NCBI RefSeq assembly: GCF_000376825.1
Contig: NZ_AQXW01000004.1
Location: 1,178,001-1,242,000 of the forward strand
Direction: 5' to 3'
Length of the DNA: 64,000 nucleotides
Source of the DNA: Demetria terragena DSM 11295
Lineage (GTDB): Bacteria > Actinomycetota > Actinomycetes > Actinomycetales > Dermatophilaceae
Below the pieces are notes generated by a model that searched no databases, was not told the origin of the DNA, and worked only from the letters and a program-made list of their open reading frames with translations. Below are positions 48,865-59,033 of this stretch, in pieces (within the stretch, counting starts at the first letter, position 1; each line of letters begins with the position of its first letter). The position numbers and the translations under genes were made by a program.

Positions 48865-49905
48865 TCAGTGCAAAGAACCTGCGTCGTGGCGAACCTTCTC
48901 GGCGTCTTTGCCCTGACGGGCCTTCAGGTCACGGCGCAACTCGTTCGGCAGCGCAAACAGCAGGCTCTCCTCGGCGGCGGTGATGGCCTTCACGTCCTCG
49001 TAGCCGTGCCGGGCGAGGAAGTCGAGTACGTCCCGCACCAGGATCTCGGGCACCGAAGCACCTGAGGTCACACCAACGGTCTCCACGCCAGTGAGCCAGG
49101 ACGCATCGATTTCATCGGCATAGTCGACTAGGTGCCCGTCGCGTGAGCCATGCTCCAACGCGACTTCGACCAGTCGTACCGAATTGGAGGAGTTGGTCGA
49201 GCCGACCACGATCATCAGGTCGCAGTCGGGAGCCATCTGCTTGACCGCGAGCTGACGGTTCTGCGTCGCGTAGCAAATGTCATCGCTGGGCGGATCTTGC
49301 AACTTGGGGAACTTCTCGCGAAGGCGGCGCACTGTCTCCATCGTCTCGTCGACCGACAGCGTGGTCTGCGAGAGCCACACCACTTTGTCTGGGTCGCGGA
49401 CCTCAACCTCATCGACGTGGTCGGGACTCTGCACCAAGGTGATGTGCTCGGGCGCCTCACCGGAGGTTCCGACGACCTCTTCGTGGCCCTCATGGCCAAT
49501 CAACAGGATGTCGAAGTCGTCCTTGGCGAAGCGGACCGCTTCGCGGTGCACCTTCGTCACCAACGGGCACGTTGCGTCAATCGTCTTCAGCGAAAGCGCC
49601 TTGGCTTCTTCGTGCACGACCGGAGCCACACCATGCGCGGAAAACACGACCGTCGCGCCCTCGGGCACCTCGTCGGTCTCGTCGACGAAGATGGCGCCCC
49701 GCTTCTCCAACGTGGTCACGACGTGCTTGTTGTGCACGATCTCCTTGCGCACGTAGACCGGCGGGCCGTAGAGGTCGAGAGACTTCTCCACCGTGATCAC
49801 CGCCCGGTCCACACCCGCGCAATAACCGCGTGGCGCGGCCAGCAGCACCCGCTTGGTGCCAGTGGCATCGCTCGGCTGGGGCTCGCGAGTCGCGGTATCC
49901 GTCAT
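48865..49905 (-). CDS. ispH: 4-hydroxy-3-methylbut-2-enyl diphosphate reductase IspH
   Basis: A 346-residue last enzyme of the MEP isoprenoid pathway, a [4Fe-4S] reductase making IPP and [25 protein letters not shown] (first cluster Cys), [17 protein letters not shown] (second) and the region [15 protein letters not shown] are canonical. [17 protein letters not shown] closes the fold. The start is either the ATG at 49905 (MTDTATRE) or 49914 (MGGMTD). The longer frame to 50127 overlaps the GNAT and lacks similarity. Confidence 0.95.
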   Translation of the reverse strand: MTDTATREPQPSDATGTKRVLLAAPRGYCAGVDRAVITVEKSLDLYGPPVYVRKEIVHNKHVVTTLEKRGAIFVDETDEVPEGATVVFSAHGVAPVVHEEAKALSLKTIDATCPLVTKVHREAVRFAKDDFDILLIGHEGHEEVVGTSGEAPEHITLVQSPDHVDEVEVRDPDKVVWLSQTTLSVDETMETVRRLREKFPKLQDPPSDDICYATQNRQLAVKQMAPDCDLMIVVGSTNSSNSVRLVEVALEHGSRDGHLVDYADEIDASWLTGVETVGVTSGASVPEILVRDVLDFLARHGYEDVKAITAAEESLLFALPNELRRDLKARQGKDAEKVRHDAGSLH

Positions 49906-49915
49906 ACCACCCATG

Positions 49916-50581
49916 CTAGAGGTCGCGTGATCGCCCGCCACGGCCCCGTTGCGGGCACCACAGTTGCGCCTCGCCCACCGGGACGAATCCACACGCCAAG
50001 AAGGTGCGTACGGCACGGGTATTGCCTGGCGCACATGCCGCCAGGACGGGTGTGCCGGGCTCAAGGGTCGCGAGCGCTGAACGAATGAGCGCGGCACCTT
50101 GTCCACGGCCCTGTGTGGCCGTCTCAATGCCGAACTCGATCAGCCCACCAATCCCATATCCCACGGTCAGGAGCCCGCCATCGGTGTCTGCGCGGCCGAG
50201 AACCTTGACGTCCGAACGCAATTGCCGCGCGAGCGCAACTCGCGGGTGGTCAGACAAATCGGGACGTTCGACCAACGGCGTGACCTGTGGGTCGCTACGG
50301 GGCGCTCGTCGCCCAAACAACCCGTCGAAACACTCGACATAACCCGAGCCCGCGAGCGCCACCGTCACGCGCGCCTGGCCCGCGCCACCGAGACCATTGA
50401 CGCCCAACTCGCCCAGGTACCCGTCGGAAATGTCATTGGCGACCGCCAGATAGGCGCGTCCGGTCAGTGATATCGCACCTTCGACACCGTCCCGCCAGAG
50501 CGGAACCCGCTCCCACCGTCCGTCCGGGTTGGGGAACCGGCCATCGATCGTGTCGACCAAGACCTGCCCCAACGGATGCAT
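49916..50581 (-). CDS. GNAT-family N-acetyltransferase
   Basis: A 221-residue protein whose C-terminal third is a GNAT fold: [20 protein letters not shown] (acetyl-CoA loop QGRGQG), then [23 protein letters not shown]. The N-terminal part has no motif I recognise. The ATG at 50581 gives [20 protein letters not shown]. It lies upstream of ispH in the same direction, with at most a 10-bp gap, and is divergent from xseA. Function unknown. Confidence 0.78.
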   Translation of the reverse strand: MHPLGQVLVDTIDGRFPNPDGRWERVPLWRDGVEGAISLTGRAYLAVANDISDGYLGELGVNGLGGAGQARVTVALAGSGYVECFDGLFGRRAPRSDPQVTPLVERPDLSDHPRVALARQLRSDVKVLGRADTDGGLLTVGYGIGGLIEFGIETATQGRGQGAALIRSALATLEPGTPVLAACAPGNTRAVRTFLACGFVPVGEAQLWCPQRGRGGRSRDL

Positions 50582-50648
50582 GAGCGCGAGTGTACGGAGC
50601 GCCGCCACCCCCGTCGCACCGTCACCACTCGGTCTTACAGTGCTTCTC

Positions 50649-51869
50649 GTGACCACCTTGCCCGAGCGCGCCTCCGACACCACGGCCGAGCAGCCCTGGC
50701 CGGTACGCACCCTGAGCATGAAGATCGCCGATTACGTCGACAAGATGGCGCCGCTGTGGGTCGAGGGGCAGATCATGCAGCTCAACCGTCGCGGCAACAC
50801 CTGCTATCTCACGCTGCGCGATACCGACGTCGACATGTCCCTCTCAGTGACCGCCCCGGCCAACACGCTCGCGGCGATGGGCCCGACGATCCAAGAAGGA
50901 ACCCGCGTGGTCGTGCACGCGAAGCCGGTGTTCTGGACTAAGCGCGGCAGCCTGATGATGGATGCTCGCCAAATCCGTCACGTCGGCATCGGCGAACTCC
51001 TCGCGCGCCTCGAAGAACTCAAACGGATGCTGCACAGCGAGGGGCTCTTCCACCCGAGTCGCAAGCAACCGTTGCCCTTCTTGCCCCGACGGGTGGGCCT
51101 CATCACCGGTCGCGAGAGCGCGGCTGAGAAGGACGTCGTCGAAAACGCGCACCGCCGGTGGCCGGGCGCCCGCTTCGAGATCCGTGAGGTCGCGGTTCAG
51201 GGGCCGCGCACGGTCAGCGAAGTCAGCGATGCCCTCGCCGAACTCGACGGCATCCGCGACGTCGAGGTGATCGTCATCGCCCGCGGCGGCGGCTCAGTCG
51301 AAGACCTTCTGCCGTTCAGCAACGAGGCGCTGATTCGCGCGGTCTCTGTTGCGCGTACTCCTGTGGTGAGCGCCATTGGCCACGATGTCGACTCCCCCTT
51401 GCTCGATCTCGTCGCCGACGTACGCGCCTCTACACCCACCGATGCCGCCAAGTTGATCGTCCCCGACCTCGCCCTGGAGTTGCGCACGGTCGAGACTGCA
51501 CGAGCGCGAGCCGCCCAGGCGTTGCGGCAGCGACTCCAGAACGAACGCCAACGCCTGGCGGCCACCCTCAGCCGTCCGGCATTCGCTGACCGGACCACCT
51601 ACGTCACCATCCGGCGGGCTGAAATCCAGGATCTTGATCGGCGCCGCATCGAGAGCCAACACCGTCGCGTTGAAGGCGCTCGGGTCCATATTCGCCACTT
51701 GTTTAGCCAGATCCGCACGCTCTCACCGGAGGCCACTCTGCGGCGCGGTTATGCGATCGTCCAACACGCCGACGGCGCGGTCGTGACAGACCGCCGCGAC
51801 GTGGATCCCACCGAAACTCTGCGGGTCCGAGTCGCCGAGGGCGACTTCGCGGTCCGCCCCGTCTCCTAG
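50649..51869 (+). CDS. xseA: Exodeoxyribonuclease VII large subunit
   Basis: A 406-residue catalytic subunit. The N-terminal OB fold is WVEGQIMQLNRRGNTCYLTL. The nuclease domain carries FLPRRVGLITGRESAAEKDV, VEVIVIARGGGSVEDLLPFS and ISAIGHDVDSPLLDLVADVR-like VSAIGHDVDSPLLDLVADVR. A coiled coil follows to about 370. The GTG at 50649 (VTTLPERASD) is chosen; the annotatable frame extends upstream into the divergent gene. It is followed 10 bp later by xseB. Confidence 0.95.
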   Translation: MTTLPERASDTTAEQPWPVRTLSMKIADYVDKMAPLWVEGQIMQLNRRGNTCYLTLRDTDVDMSLSVTAPANTLAAMGPTIQEGTRVVVHAKPVFWTKRGSLMMDARQIRHVGIGELLARLEELKRMLHSEGLFHPSRKQPLPFLPRRVGLITGRESAAEKDVVENAHRRWPGARFEIREVAVQGPRTVSEVSDALAELDGIRDVEVIVIARGGGSVEDLLPFSNEALIRAVSVARTPVVSAIGHDVDSPLLDLVADVRASTPTDAAKLIVPDLALELRTVETARARAAQALRQRLQNERQRLAATLSRPAFADRTTYVTIRRAEIQDLDRRRIESQHRRVEGARVHIRHLFSQIRTLSPEATLRRGYAIVQHADGAVVTDRRDVDPTETLRVRVAEGDFAVRPVS

Positions 51870-51879
51870 GCTGGTACCC

Positions 51880-52164
51880 ATGCCCGACCCTAAGAAATCC
51901 GCCGCACCTGCCGACTCGATCGTTGCGGTCGACGATACGGACGCTGATATCCCGGACCTGTCCTATGAGGACGCCCGCGATGAACTGGTCGCGATCGTCT
52001 CCAAACTTGAGGGCAGCTCCGCCGACCTGGAGGAGAGCATGCACCTGTGGGGACGCGGCGAGAAGCTCGCAGCGCACTGTCAGCGCAAGCTCGACTCCGT
52101 CGAAGAACAACTCGATGCTGCTGCCACCGATGCTGGCGACGCCGCTCCAGACGGAGACGGCTAG
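51880..52164 (+). CDS. xseB: Exodeoxyribonuclease VII small subunit
   Basis: A 94-residue partner of XseA. The core LSYEDARDELVAIVSKLEGS, ADLEESMHLWGRGEKLAAHC and QRKLDSVEEQLD is the XseB helical hairpin. The N-terminal ~28 residues are acidic and variable. It is cotranscribed with xseA. Confidence 0.95.
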   Translation: MPDPKKSAAPADSIVAVDDTDADIPDLSYEDARDELVAIVSKLEGSSADLEESMHLWGRGEKLAAHCQRKLDSVEEQLDAAATDAGDAAPDGDG

Positions 52165-52168
52165 ACCA

Positions 52169-52777
52169 TCACCCGTCGCGTGAGGTCGTGGTCGATAACG
52201 GCTTCAGCGCACCCGCGAACTGCTCGAGTTGGTCCCAGTCGACCTTGCCGGTCACCACGGTGGACAGGCCGTTGAGGGGCTTGGCGCGTACCAAACTCTT
52301 GAAGTTGCCATCGGCATAACGGGTCCATTCCTGGCCCTCGACCGTGCTACTCCCAGCGGGCTTGCCGTCCTGGGTCTGATTGTTGACCCACCCCGTATCC
52401 CCGTCTTTGGTCTGCTCGGCAGACACGAACTCGCTGTCGGGCTCTTGGTAGCCCGCGTGCCAGGTCGCCGGCTTGTCTGCGGCTCGGATCAGCCGCACGT
52501 TGATGGGCGTCCAGGTCTTTGGAAGACCTTGCGGCAGCGCCACATCCCACTTCTGCTCCTTCGTGACTTCGCGCGCGATGGACTCCACGTTGGCGACCGG
52601 CTTGGGGTCTTGCGGTGACTGCGGGACCGCCCACAGCCAGATGACGCACCCGAACAACACAGCCACCATCGAATAGATCATGTTCTTGGCGTTGCCAGAC
52701 ATGCCCCGACGACCCGGCGGCTGTGGTGGCGGCGCGGTGGGTTCCGGTGTCGAGTCCTGCGCGGTGGGGTCGGGCAC
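52169..52777 (-). CDS. DUF4245 membrane-anchored protein
   Basis: A 202-residue actinobacterial protein. A Pro-rich cytoplasmic N-tail (1-30) and one TM ([20 protein letters not shown], about 33-52) precede an extracytoplasmic DUF4245 domain containing [20 protein letters not shown] and [12 protein letters not shown]. Function is unknown, but it is conserved next to xseB and glpX across Actinobacteria. It is convergent with xseB, 4 bp between stops. Confidence 0.88.
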   Translation of the reverse strand: MPDPTAQDSTPEPTAPPPQPPGRRGMSGNAKNMIYSMVAVLFGCVIWLWAVPQSPQDPKPVANVESIAREVTKEQKWDVALPQGLPKTWTPINVRLIRAADKPATWHAGYQEPDSEFVSAEQTKDGDTGWVNNQTQDGKPAGSSTVEGQEWTRYADGNFKSLVRAKPLNGLSTVVTGKVDWDQLEQFAGALKPLSTTTSRDG

Positions 52778-52891
52778 GGCTCTATCGTCCCTGATCAGCC
52801 ATCGGGATCGGCCACGAGGTCACCAGCAGCGTCGATAGGCTCACCCCTACCGGATGCGACGAGGCACCGGGCCGCCAGAACGAGGAGAACA

Positions 52892-53926
52892 ATGACGCCC
52901 TCCGAAGATGGAGTTGCCCCCGCCTCCGTGCCCGGGGCACCTAAGGTCCCCGACCGCAACCTCGCACTCGAACTCGTTCGCGTGACCGAGGCTGCCGCGA
53001 TGGCCGGCGGCCGATGGGTAGGCCGCGGCGAAAAGAACGACGCTGACGGCGCCGCCGTTGAAGCCATGCGAGCACTCATCGCGACGGTGTCGATGAAAGG
53101 CACGGTCGTCATCGGCGAGGGCGAGAAGGACGAAGCGCCGATGCTGTTCAACGGCGAATCTGTCGGCGATGGCACGGGGCCTGAGGTCGATGTCGCCGTC
53201 GACCCGATTGACGGTACGACACTCACCGCCAAGGGCATGACCAACGCCGTGTCGGTCATGGCCGTGAGCGAGCGCGGCTCCATGTATGACCCGAGTGCCG
53301 TGTTCTACATGGACAAGATCGCCACCGGCCCAGAGGCCGCCGACGTGATCGACATCCGTCTCCCGGTCGCGGAGAACGTACGCCGGGTGGCCAAGGCCAA
53401 GCACGGAACCGTCTCCGACGTCACCGTCGTCATACTCGATCGTCCGCGCCACGCAGAGATCGCTCGAGAGGTCCGCCAAGCGGGCGCCCGCATCCGCTAT
53501 ATCTCCGATGGCGATGTCGCCGGCGCGATTATGGCGGCCCGCGAGGGCACCGGAATTGACCTGCTCCTGGGCATCGGCGGCACGCCTGAGGGCATCATCA
53601 CGGCGTGCGCGATGAAGTCCATGGGCGGCGTGATCCAGGGTCGCCTCTATCCGGTCAGCGATGAGGAAAAGCAACGCGCTATCGATGCCGGCCACGACCT
53701 GGATCGGGTGCTCTCGACCGATGACCTGGTGCAGAGCGACAACTGCTTCTTCGTGGCCACCGGAATCACCGACGGCGAGTTGCTCCGTGGCGTGCGCTAC
53801 CAGTCGGGATCGATCTACACCCAGTCGCTCGTGATGCGCTCCAAGAGCGGAACGATCCGCACCATTGAGGCGGTTCATCAGACCGAGAAGTTGGAGGGCT
53901 ACGCCGGTCCGGGACGGAAGCCGTAG
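52892..53926 (+). CDS. glpX: Class II fructose-1,6-bisphosphatase GlpX
   Basis: A 344-residue class II FBPase of gluconeogenesis. [53 protein letters not shown] (metal-binding DPIDGT), and [20 protein letters not shown] are diagnostic. The start ATG follows GAGGAGAA. It is followed 2 bp later by the sugar kinase, probably coupled. It is the main FBPase in actinobacteria. Confidence 0.96.
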   Translation: MTPSEDGVAPASVPGAPKVPDRNLALELVRVTEAAAMAGGRWVGRGEKNDADGAAVEAMRALIATVSMKGTVVIGEGEKDEAPMLFNGESVGDGTGPEVDVAVDPIDGTTLTAKGMTNAVSVMAVSERGSMYDPSAVFYMDKIATGPEAADVIDIRLPVAENVRRVAKAKHGTVSDVTVVILDRPRHAEIAREVRQAGARIRYISDGDVAGAIMAAREGTGIDLLLGIGGTPEGIITACAMKSMGGVIQGRLYPVSDEEKQRAIDAGHDLDRVLSTDDLVQSDNCFFVATGITDGELLRGVRYQSGSIYTQSLVMRSKSGTIRTIEAVHQTEKLEGYAGPGRKP

Positions 53927-53928
53927 CC

Positions 53929-54843
53929 ATGGGCGCTCGTACCCTCGTGATTGGTGAGGCGCTCGTCGACATCGTGCGTGAACCCGACGGTGCGCAACAC
54001 GAGCATGTGGGCGGCAGCCCACTCAATGTCGCCGTGGGCTTGGCGCGGCTCGGGCACGACGTAGAACTGGCGACGCGGATCGGGGAGGACGATCACGGTC
54101 GACTGATCGAGGAGCACCTCGGTCACGACTTCGTACCGCTCTCCCCCGGAAGTCACTCGACGAATCGCACGGCTACCGCCATCGCGACGACCGACGAAAG
54201 TGGCGCTGCCGAATACGAATTCGCTATGGAATGGGATCTCGGTGCAGTCCCCACCGGCTTCCAGCACGTGCATACCGGGTCGATCGCCGCAGTGATGCAA
54301 CCGGGTGCCACGGCCGTACGCACAGCCCTGGAACAAGCCCGCGCCACCGCGACGTTGTCCTACGATCCCAACTCCCGCCCCACCTTGATGGGTGAGCCCC
54401 ACGACGTACGCCAGGAGATGGAGCAACTCATCGGGCTCTCCGACGTCGTCAAGGCCAGCGACGAGGACATCGAGTGGCTTTACGACGGCACACCGCTTGA
54501 GGAAATCGCCCGGCTGTGGGGCCGTCTAGGACCCCTGGTCATCGTGGTGACGCGGGGAGCCGACGGCGCCCTGGTGTACCTGCCGCGCGCGGACGACATG
54601 GTCTCGGTGGAAGGTCGGCCTGCGGAGGTTGCCGACACCGTCGGCGCCGGCGATTCCTTCATGTCCGGCCTGCTATCCGGACTCCTCGACCACGGTCTCC
54701 TCGGCGGCACTGACGCGCGGGAGCGCCTCGCCCAGGATTCCAGGGAGCCGGTGCTCGACGCCGTGCACCGAGCGATCTATACGTCTTCGATTACGGTGAG
54801 CCGGCCTGGTGCGCAACCCCCGAGACGCGACGAACTGGTCTGA
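53929..54843 (+). CDS. PfkB-family carbohydrate kinase (fructokinase-like)
   Basis: A 304-residue ribokinase-family sugar kinase. GEALVDIVREPDGAQHEHVGG SPLNVAVGLARLG (signature 1, read in two parts) and ADTVGAGDSFMSGLL (signature 2 with catalytic Asp and anion hole) are present. LSYDPNSRPTLMG is fructokinase-like. It is cotranscribed with glpX, which suggests fructose phosphorylation linked to gluconeogenesis. Substrate specificity is inferred only. Confidence 0.88.
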   Translation: MGARTLVIGEALVDIVREPDGAQHEHVGGSPLNVAVGLARLGHDVELATRIGEDDHGRLIEEHLGHDFVPLSPGSHSTNRTATAIATTDESGAAEYEFAMEWDLGAVPTGFQHVHTGSIAAVMQPGATAVRTALEQARATATLSYDPNSRPTLMGEPHDVRQEMEQLIGLSDVVKASDEDIEWLYDGTPLEEIARLWGRLGPLVIVVTRGADGALVYLPRADDMVSVEGRPAEVADTVGAGDSFMSGLLSGLLDHGLLGGTDARERLAQDSREPVLDAVHRAIYTSSITVSRPGAQPPRRDELV

Positions 54844-54861
54844 CCTGCAACGTAGTTCGCG

Positions 54862-55584
54862 TTAAACCCAGCCGCCCTCACGGTTCGTTGCCGCAGGCCC
54901 AGGGCGAATTGAAATCGTTTCGTAGGTGGCCTCCGGGCTCGCGGTGAGTGCCGTGCGCACGGCAATCGCCACGCTTTCCGGACGAAGGTGGTGCAACGGG
55001 TCATACGGCTTGTTCTGGGCTGCCTGCATCTCACGCTGCATGTCCGTGTCGACGCGGCCGGGATGGACCGAGCACACCCGGATTCCTTCGGGGCGCAGTT
55101 CCGCGCGAAGTACGTCCGTGAGGGCAGTCAGCGCAAACTTTGAGGCGGGGTAATGGCCACCTCGTCCAGTCGCGAGCAGGCCGGCACCCGAGTTGATCAT
55201 GACGACCGTGCCATCCGCCGCAGCGAGTGCGGGGAGCATGAGCCGAGTCAGTTCAGACACGGCAATCACGTTGATTTCCAACATGTCTCGCCACTTCTGG
55301 CGGTTCGAATCTGGCGTGGTCCACCCGCCTGAAACTCCTGCAGAATGCACCAGACCATCGAGCCGGGTTGCCCCAAGACGCTCGACCGCAGCCGCGGTGG
55401 AGTCCTCGTCGCTCAGGTTCGCGACGAACGGCTCGGCCGAGGGCAGTTGCGCGCACGCAGCGCGCACAACGTCCTCGTCGCGCCCTCCGATGATCAGATG
55501 ATGGTCTTTGGCCAGGGCATCAGCACACGCCCGGCCGATACCTCGCGCGCCGCCGGTGATCAGAACCACGGGTTGATTGCTCAT
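54862..55584 (-). CDS. SDR-family oxidoreductase
   Basis: A 240-residue classical SDR. LITGGARGIGRACADAL (cofactor loop), VHSAGVSG, MINSGAGLLATGRGGHYPAS with YPASK (YxxxK intact) and VHPGRVDTDM are all present. It is convergent with the PfkB kinase and divergent from a small membrane protein. Substrate unknown. Confidence 0.88.
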   Translation of the reverse strand: MSNQPVVLITGGARGIGRACADALAKDHHLIIGGRDEDVVRAACAQLPSAEPFVANLSDEDSTAAAVERLGATRLDGLVHSAGVSGGWTTPDSNRQKWRDMLEINVIAVSELTRLMLPALAAADGTVVMINSGAGLLATGRGGHYPASKFALTALTDVLRAELRPEGIRVCSVHPGRVDTDMQREMQAAQNKPYDPLHHLRPESVAIAVRTALTASPEATYETISIRPGPAATNREGGWV

Positions 55585-55691
55585 GGCCCTGTCGTATCAC
55601 GCTTCGCGTTCATTCGTCCGACGGTGGGGCTGGCGTCCCGATCTTCTGCGATGCTGACCGCACCATCGGACGACGCGATCATCGAGGACGT

Positions 55692-55877
55692 ATGAACATC
55701 AACCGGAGTCTCACCTGGGGGTTCCTGCTCGTCGCCATCGGGGTGTACGGCATCATCCGTGCCGAAGAACTGGTGACCTTTCAAGGCATCGCGGCAATGG
55801 TCGCCCTGGCTTGCGGCATCGCGACACTCGCCATGACATTGCGAGCGCGTCAGCTGCAGCAGAAACAGCGCCGCTAG
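55692..55877 (+). CDS. Small two-TM membrane protein
   Basis: A 61-residue protein with two hydrophobic helices (LTWGFLLVAIGVYGII and IAAMVALACGIATLAMTL) and a basic C-terminus RARQLQQKQRR. I recognise no family. A strong bidirectional terminator follows, which supports it being a real transcription unit. Confidence 0.6.
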   Translation: MNINRSLTWGFLLVAIGVYGIIRAEELVTFQGIAAMVALACGIATLAMTLRARQLQQKQRR

Positions 55878-55889
55878 ATAGCAGAAAGC

Positions 55890-55932
55890 CGTCAGGGTCG
55901 GTGGAGCAGTTGGCGCTCCACCGACCCTGACG
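55890..55932. terminator. 18-bp perfect hairpin, bidirectional terminator
   Basis: Arms GTCAGGGTCGGTGGAGC and GCTCCACCGACCCTGAC (plus one more C-G pair) enclose a 7-nt loop. It lies between the small membrane protein and the convergent sugar ABC operon, serving both. Confidence 0.88.
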
Positions 55933-55943
55933 ACTCGTCGTGC

Positions 55944-57194
55944 TTAGGCGCTCTGCGCCTGCGCTTCGCGCTCCTTGGCCCGAGCCAGAGCGGCCTTGCG
56001 CTGCTCCTCGCTGTCCCGGGCGATCTCTGCGGCCTTTTCGTCATCCCTCGTCAGGCAGTCGCCCGAGTTGGGGTCAAAGACGTGCATCGCCGAAGGCTCG
56101 AACACCAGGCGGGCATCCTCGCCTTCCCGAACGCGCGAACGTGCGTCGAGGTTGACGACGATCTGCGAGCGCATGCCCTCCCCATCGAGTTCCCGGTCAA
56201 GCTCATCGAGCTTGCCCTGCACGGCAGGGTTGGTGTCGTAGGGGATGTAGGCGTACTGCTCATTGCCCAGCCACTCGGTCTGGTCGACGACCGCAGTGAA
56301 CTCCACACCTGAGCTGCCGCCGAGCGAGGCGTCCTTGAAGTGCTCGGGGCGGATTCCGACAATCGTCAGGTCCAATCCCTTGACCTTCTCGGCAAGTTCG
56401 CCATCGATCGGCACGTCCGCGAACGGCAAACGCAGCACCCCGTCGCCCACTTCGGCCGGGAGGAAGTTCATCGGCGGGGAGCCAATGAAGCCCGCGACAA
56501 AGAGGTTGACCGGTTGCTCGTAGAGCTCACGCGGGCTTGCGCACTGCTGCACGATCCCCTTCTTCAACACCGTGACCCGGTCGCCCAGAGTCATGGCCTC
56601 GGTCTGGTCGTGCGTGACATAGATCGTCGTCACGCCGAGACGTCGCTGCATCCGCGCAATCTCGGTACGCATCTGGCCGCGCAACTTCGCGTCCAGGTTG
56701 GACAGCGGCTCGTCGAACAGGAAGGCCTCAGCCTCCCGCACGATCGCCCGTCCCATGGCGACCCGCTGGCGCTGACCACCGGAGAGGTTGGCCGGCTTGC
56801 GCTCAAGGTGGTCGTTCAATTCGAGCATCTTGGAGGCGGCGTTGACCTTCTCGGTGATCTCGGCATCACTGTGCTGGCCCTTGGCCAACCGCAGCGGGAA
56901 GGCGATGTTCTCGAAGACAGTCAGGTGCGGGTAGAGCGCGTAGTTCTGGAAGACCATCGAGAGGTTGCGGTCGCGGGGCGCGAGTTCGTTGACCCGCTTA
57001 CCGCCGACCACCAGGTCTCCGGAGGTGATGTCCTCCAACCCGACGACCATCCGCAACAAGGTGGACTTGCCGCACCCGGACGGGCCGACGAGGATCATGA
57101 ACTCCCCGTCGGCGATGTTCAGGGATACGTCGTTGACGGCTTGGAAGCCGTCGTCGTACTTCTTGACGATGTTCTTCAGCTCAATGCTGGACAT
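55944..57194 (-). CDS. Sugar ABC transporter ATPase (MalK/UgpC/MsmK type)
   Basis: A 416-residue ATPase of CUT1 transporters. It has Walker A GPSGCGKSTLLRMVVGLE, Q-loop VFQNYALYPHLTV, signature LSGGQRQRVAMGRAIVREAE, Walker B FLFDEPLSNLDAKLR and His-switch YVTHDQTEAMTLGD. The C-terminal TOBE/MalK regulatory domain is followed by an extra acidic and Ala/Lys-rich tail (about 385-416). The ATG at 57194 (MSSIELKNIV) is fixed by family. It is last in the operon. Confidence 0.94.
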   Translation of the reverse strand: MSSIELKNIVKKYDDGFQAVNDVSLNIADGEFMILVGPSGCGKSTLLRMVVGLEDITSGDLVVGGKRVNELAPRDRNLSMVFQNYALYPHLTVFENIAFPLRLAKGQHSDAEITEKVNAASKMLELNDHLERKPANLSGGQRQRVAMGRAIVREAEAFLFDEPLSNLDAKLRGQMRTEIARMQRRLGVTTIYVTHDQTEAMTLGDRVTVLKKGIVQQCASPRELYEQPVNLFVAGFIGSPPMNFLPAEVGDGVLRLPFADVPIDGELAEKVKGLDLTIVGIRPEHFKDASLGGSSGVEFTAVVDQTEWLGNEQYAYIPYDTNPAVQGKLDELDRELDGEGMRSQIVVNLDARSRVREGEDARLVFEPSAMHVFDPNSGDCLTRDDEKAAEIARDSEEQRKAALARAKEREAQAQSA

Positions 57195-57235
57195 GGCATG
57201 TGCTCCTTCGTGGAGTCGATTCAGGCGGCCGGGCG

Positions 57236-58087
57236 TCAGCCCTTGACCGCACCCGAGGTCAGGCCGGCCACGATGCGCTTCTGGAAGAGCAGCACCAGGA
57301 TCACGACAGGAATGGTCACCACGACCGCCGCCGCAGCGATGGCACCGGTGGGTTGAGTGAACTGGCTGGCTCCGGTGAAGAACGCCAACGCAGCGGGGAC
57401 CGTCCGGGACGCGCCCGAGGAGGTCAAGTTGGATGCGAACACAAAGTCGTTCCACGCCGTAAAGAAGGCGATGATCGCCGTGGTGAACACACCCGGTGCC
57501 GCGAGCGGCGCGATGACCTTGCGGAACGCCTGCCAACTGGTGGCGCCGTCCACTTGCGCGGCCTGCTCCATCTCCCACGGAATCGCCTGGAAGAACGCCG
57601 ACAGTGTCCAGATGGACAGCGGCAGCGTCAGCGACAGGTAGGGGATGATCAGGCCGGGCAGGGTGTCGAACAGACCGATCTGGCGCCACAGGTTGAACAA
57701 CGGCGTCACCATCGCGATGACCGGGAAGAACGACACCGCGAGCGCGGTCGTCAGGATCAACTTCTTGCCGGGGAAGTCCAACCGGGAGATCGCGTACGCA
57801 CAGAAGGTCGCGAGGATCACCGAGATGAACGTCGCGATGACGCACACGATGATCGAGTTGCGCAATGCCGGGTTGAACAGGTCCGAAGCGCCGCCGGTGA
57901 AGATCAGTTTGTAGTTCTCCAGCGTCGGCTCTTTCGGCCAGAAGTTTCCGAACATGTTCTTGCTGGAGTCGCCCAGGGCTTCGTCGCCTTTGAACGATGT
58001 CGCCAAAATCCACAGCAAGGGAATCACGGTCCAGATCATGATCGGGATTGCCGCGATCAGCATGATCTTCTTGGTCTTGCCTTCCAT
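57236..58087 (-). CDS. Sugar ABC transporter permease (MalG type)
   Basis: A 283-residue inner-membrane permease with six TMs. The EAA loop region EMEQAAQVDGATSWQAFRKV and IAPLAAPGVFTTAIIAFFTA are typical of CUT1 MalG. It starts 1 bp after the stop of the MalF-type gene and pairs with it to form the channel. Confidence 0.92.
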   Translation of the reverse strand: MEGKTKKIMLIAAIPIMIWTVIPLLWILATSFKGDEALGDSSKNMFGNFWPKEPTLENYKLIFTGGASDLFNPALRNSIIVCVIATFISVILATFCAYAISRLDFPGKKLILTTALAVSFFPVIAMVTPLFNLWRQIGLFDTLPGLIIPYLSLTLPLSIWTLSAFFQAIPWEMEQAAQVDGATSWQAFRKVIAPLAAPGVFTTAIIAFFTAWNDFVFASNLTSSGASRTVPAALAFFTGASQFTQPTGAIAAAAVVVTIPVVILVLLFQKRIVAGLTSGAVKG

Positions 58088-58088
58088 G

Positions 58089-59033
58089 TCACTTACCGCC
58101 CGTCAGGTCGACCTTGAACCCACGCACAAAGATCGCGGCCACGATCAGCACGATCACGAAGAGGATCACCGCAAGGGCTGAACCCATGCCGATTTCCACT
58201 CGGTCGATCGTCTCGGTCGCGACCAGCATGGAGAGGGACATCGTGTTATTTGCCCCTCCCGTCATGACTTCGGGGTTGTCATATATTCGGATCGCATCCA
58301 GGCATCGGAACAGCACCGCCACCATCAGCGCGGCCTTCATGTTGGGGATAACGACCTTGTAGAACCGCTGCCACCAGGTGGCGCCGTCGACTTCGGCCGC
58401 CTCTTCCATTGCGCCGTCGATCTGGGCGAGGCCAGCCAACAACAGCAACGACATGAACGGCGTGGTCTTCCAGATCTCTGACAGGCAGATGATCACCAGC
58501 GAACCGGCCTGGTTGGCGAACCAGTTGAACTCCAGGTCGAACCACCCGAAGGTCAGCGCGTGCAGCCAGTGGTTGAAGAACCCGGTGTCGACCTGAGCCG
58601 CGAACAGCCACGCAAACGCCGAGACCACCGTGACGATGGCGTACGGAATCAGCACCACCGTGCGCAACGTGCGCCGCGGGATCACGATCTTGTTCATCAC
58701 CATCGCGATCGCCATACCCAGCACCAACTCGATGATCAGCGTGATGACCACAATGATGAACGTGGTGGTGAACGCCTGCCAGAACAGCGGATCAGTCAAC
58801 GCCGTGACGTAGTTCTGCACGAAGACAAACTCGCGCGCGTCCGGGTCAGTCAGTCGATAGTTGAACAGCGACAGATAGACCGCGTAGACGATGGGATACA
58901 ACGTCACCAGGAGCATGACGGCAAACGCCGGTCCGGCGAGTTTCCAGCCGAGGTTTCGTTCGCCCCTGGCGCGATCGCTCAGCACAGCCTTCTTGGGCGG
59001 CGCAGCAGCCGCATTTTCGGTCGCCGTACTCAT
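58089..59033 (-). CDS. Sugar ABC transporter permease (MalF type)
   Basis: A 314-residue permease with six TMs. The EAA loop is AMEEAAEVDGATWWQRFYKV followed by VIPNMKAALMVAVLFRCLDA. A short Ala/Lys-rich N-terminal tail precedes TM1. It overlaps the binding-protein stop by 4 bp. It is part of a binding protein - MalF - MalG - MalK operon. Confidence 0.92.
   Translation of the reverse strand: MSTATENAAAAPPKKAVLSDRARGERNLGWKLAGPAFAVMLLVTLYPIVYAVYLSLFNYRLTDPDAREFVFVQNYVTALTDPLFWQAFTTTFIIVVITLIIELVLGMAIAMVMNKIVIPRRTLRTVVLIPYAIVTVVSAFAWLFAAQVDTGFFNHWLHALTFGWFDLEFNWFANQAGSLVIICLSEIWKTTPFMSLLLLAGLAQIDGAMEEAAEVDGATWWQRFYKVVIPNMKAALMVAVLFRCLDAIRIYDNPEVMTGGANNTMSLSMLVATETIDRVEIGMGSALAVILFVIVLIVAAIFVRGFKVDLTGGK

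Noticed and set aside
57195-58013. Upstream extension of the MalK-type frame
   Set aside because: It overlaps the MalG-type permease in another frame and lacks similarity; the ATPase starts at 57194.
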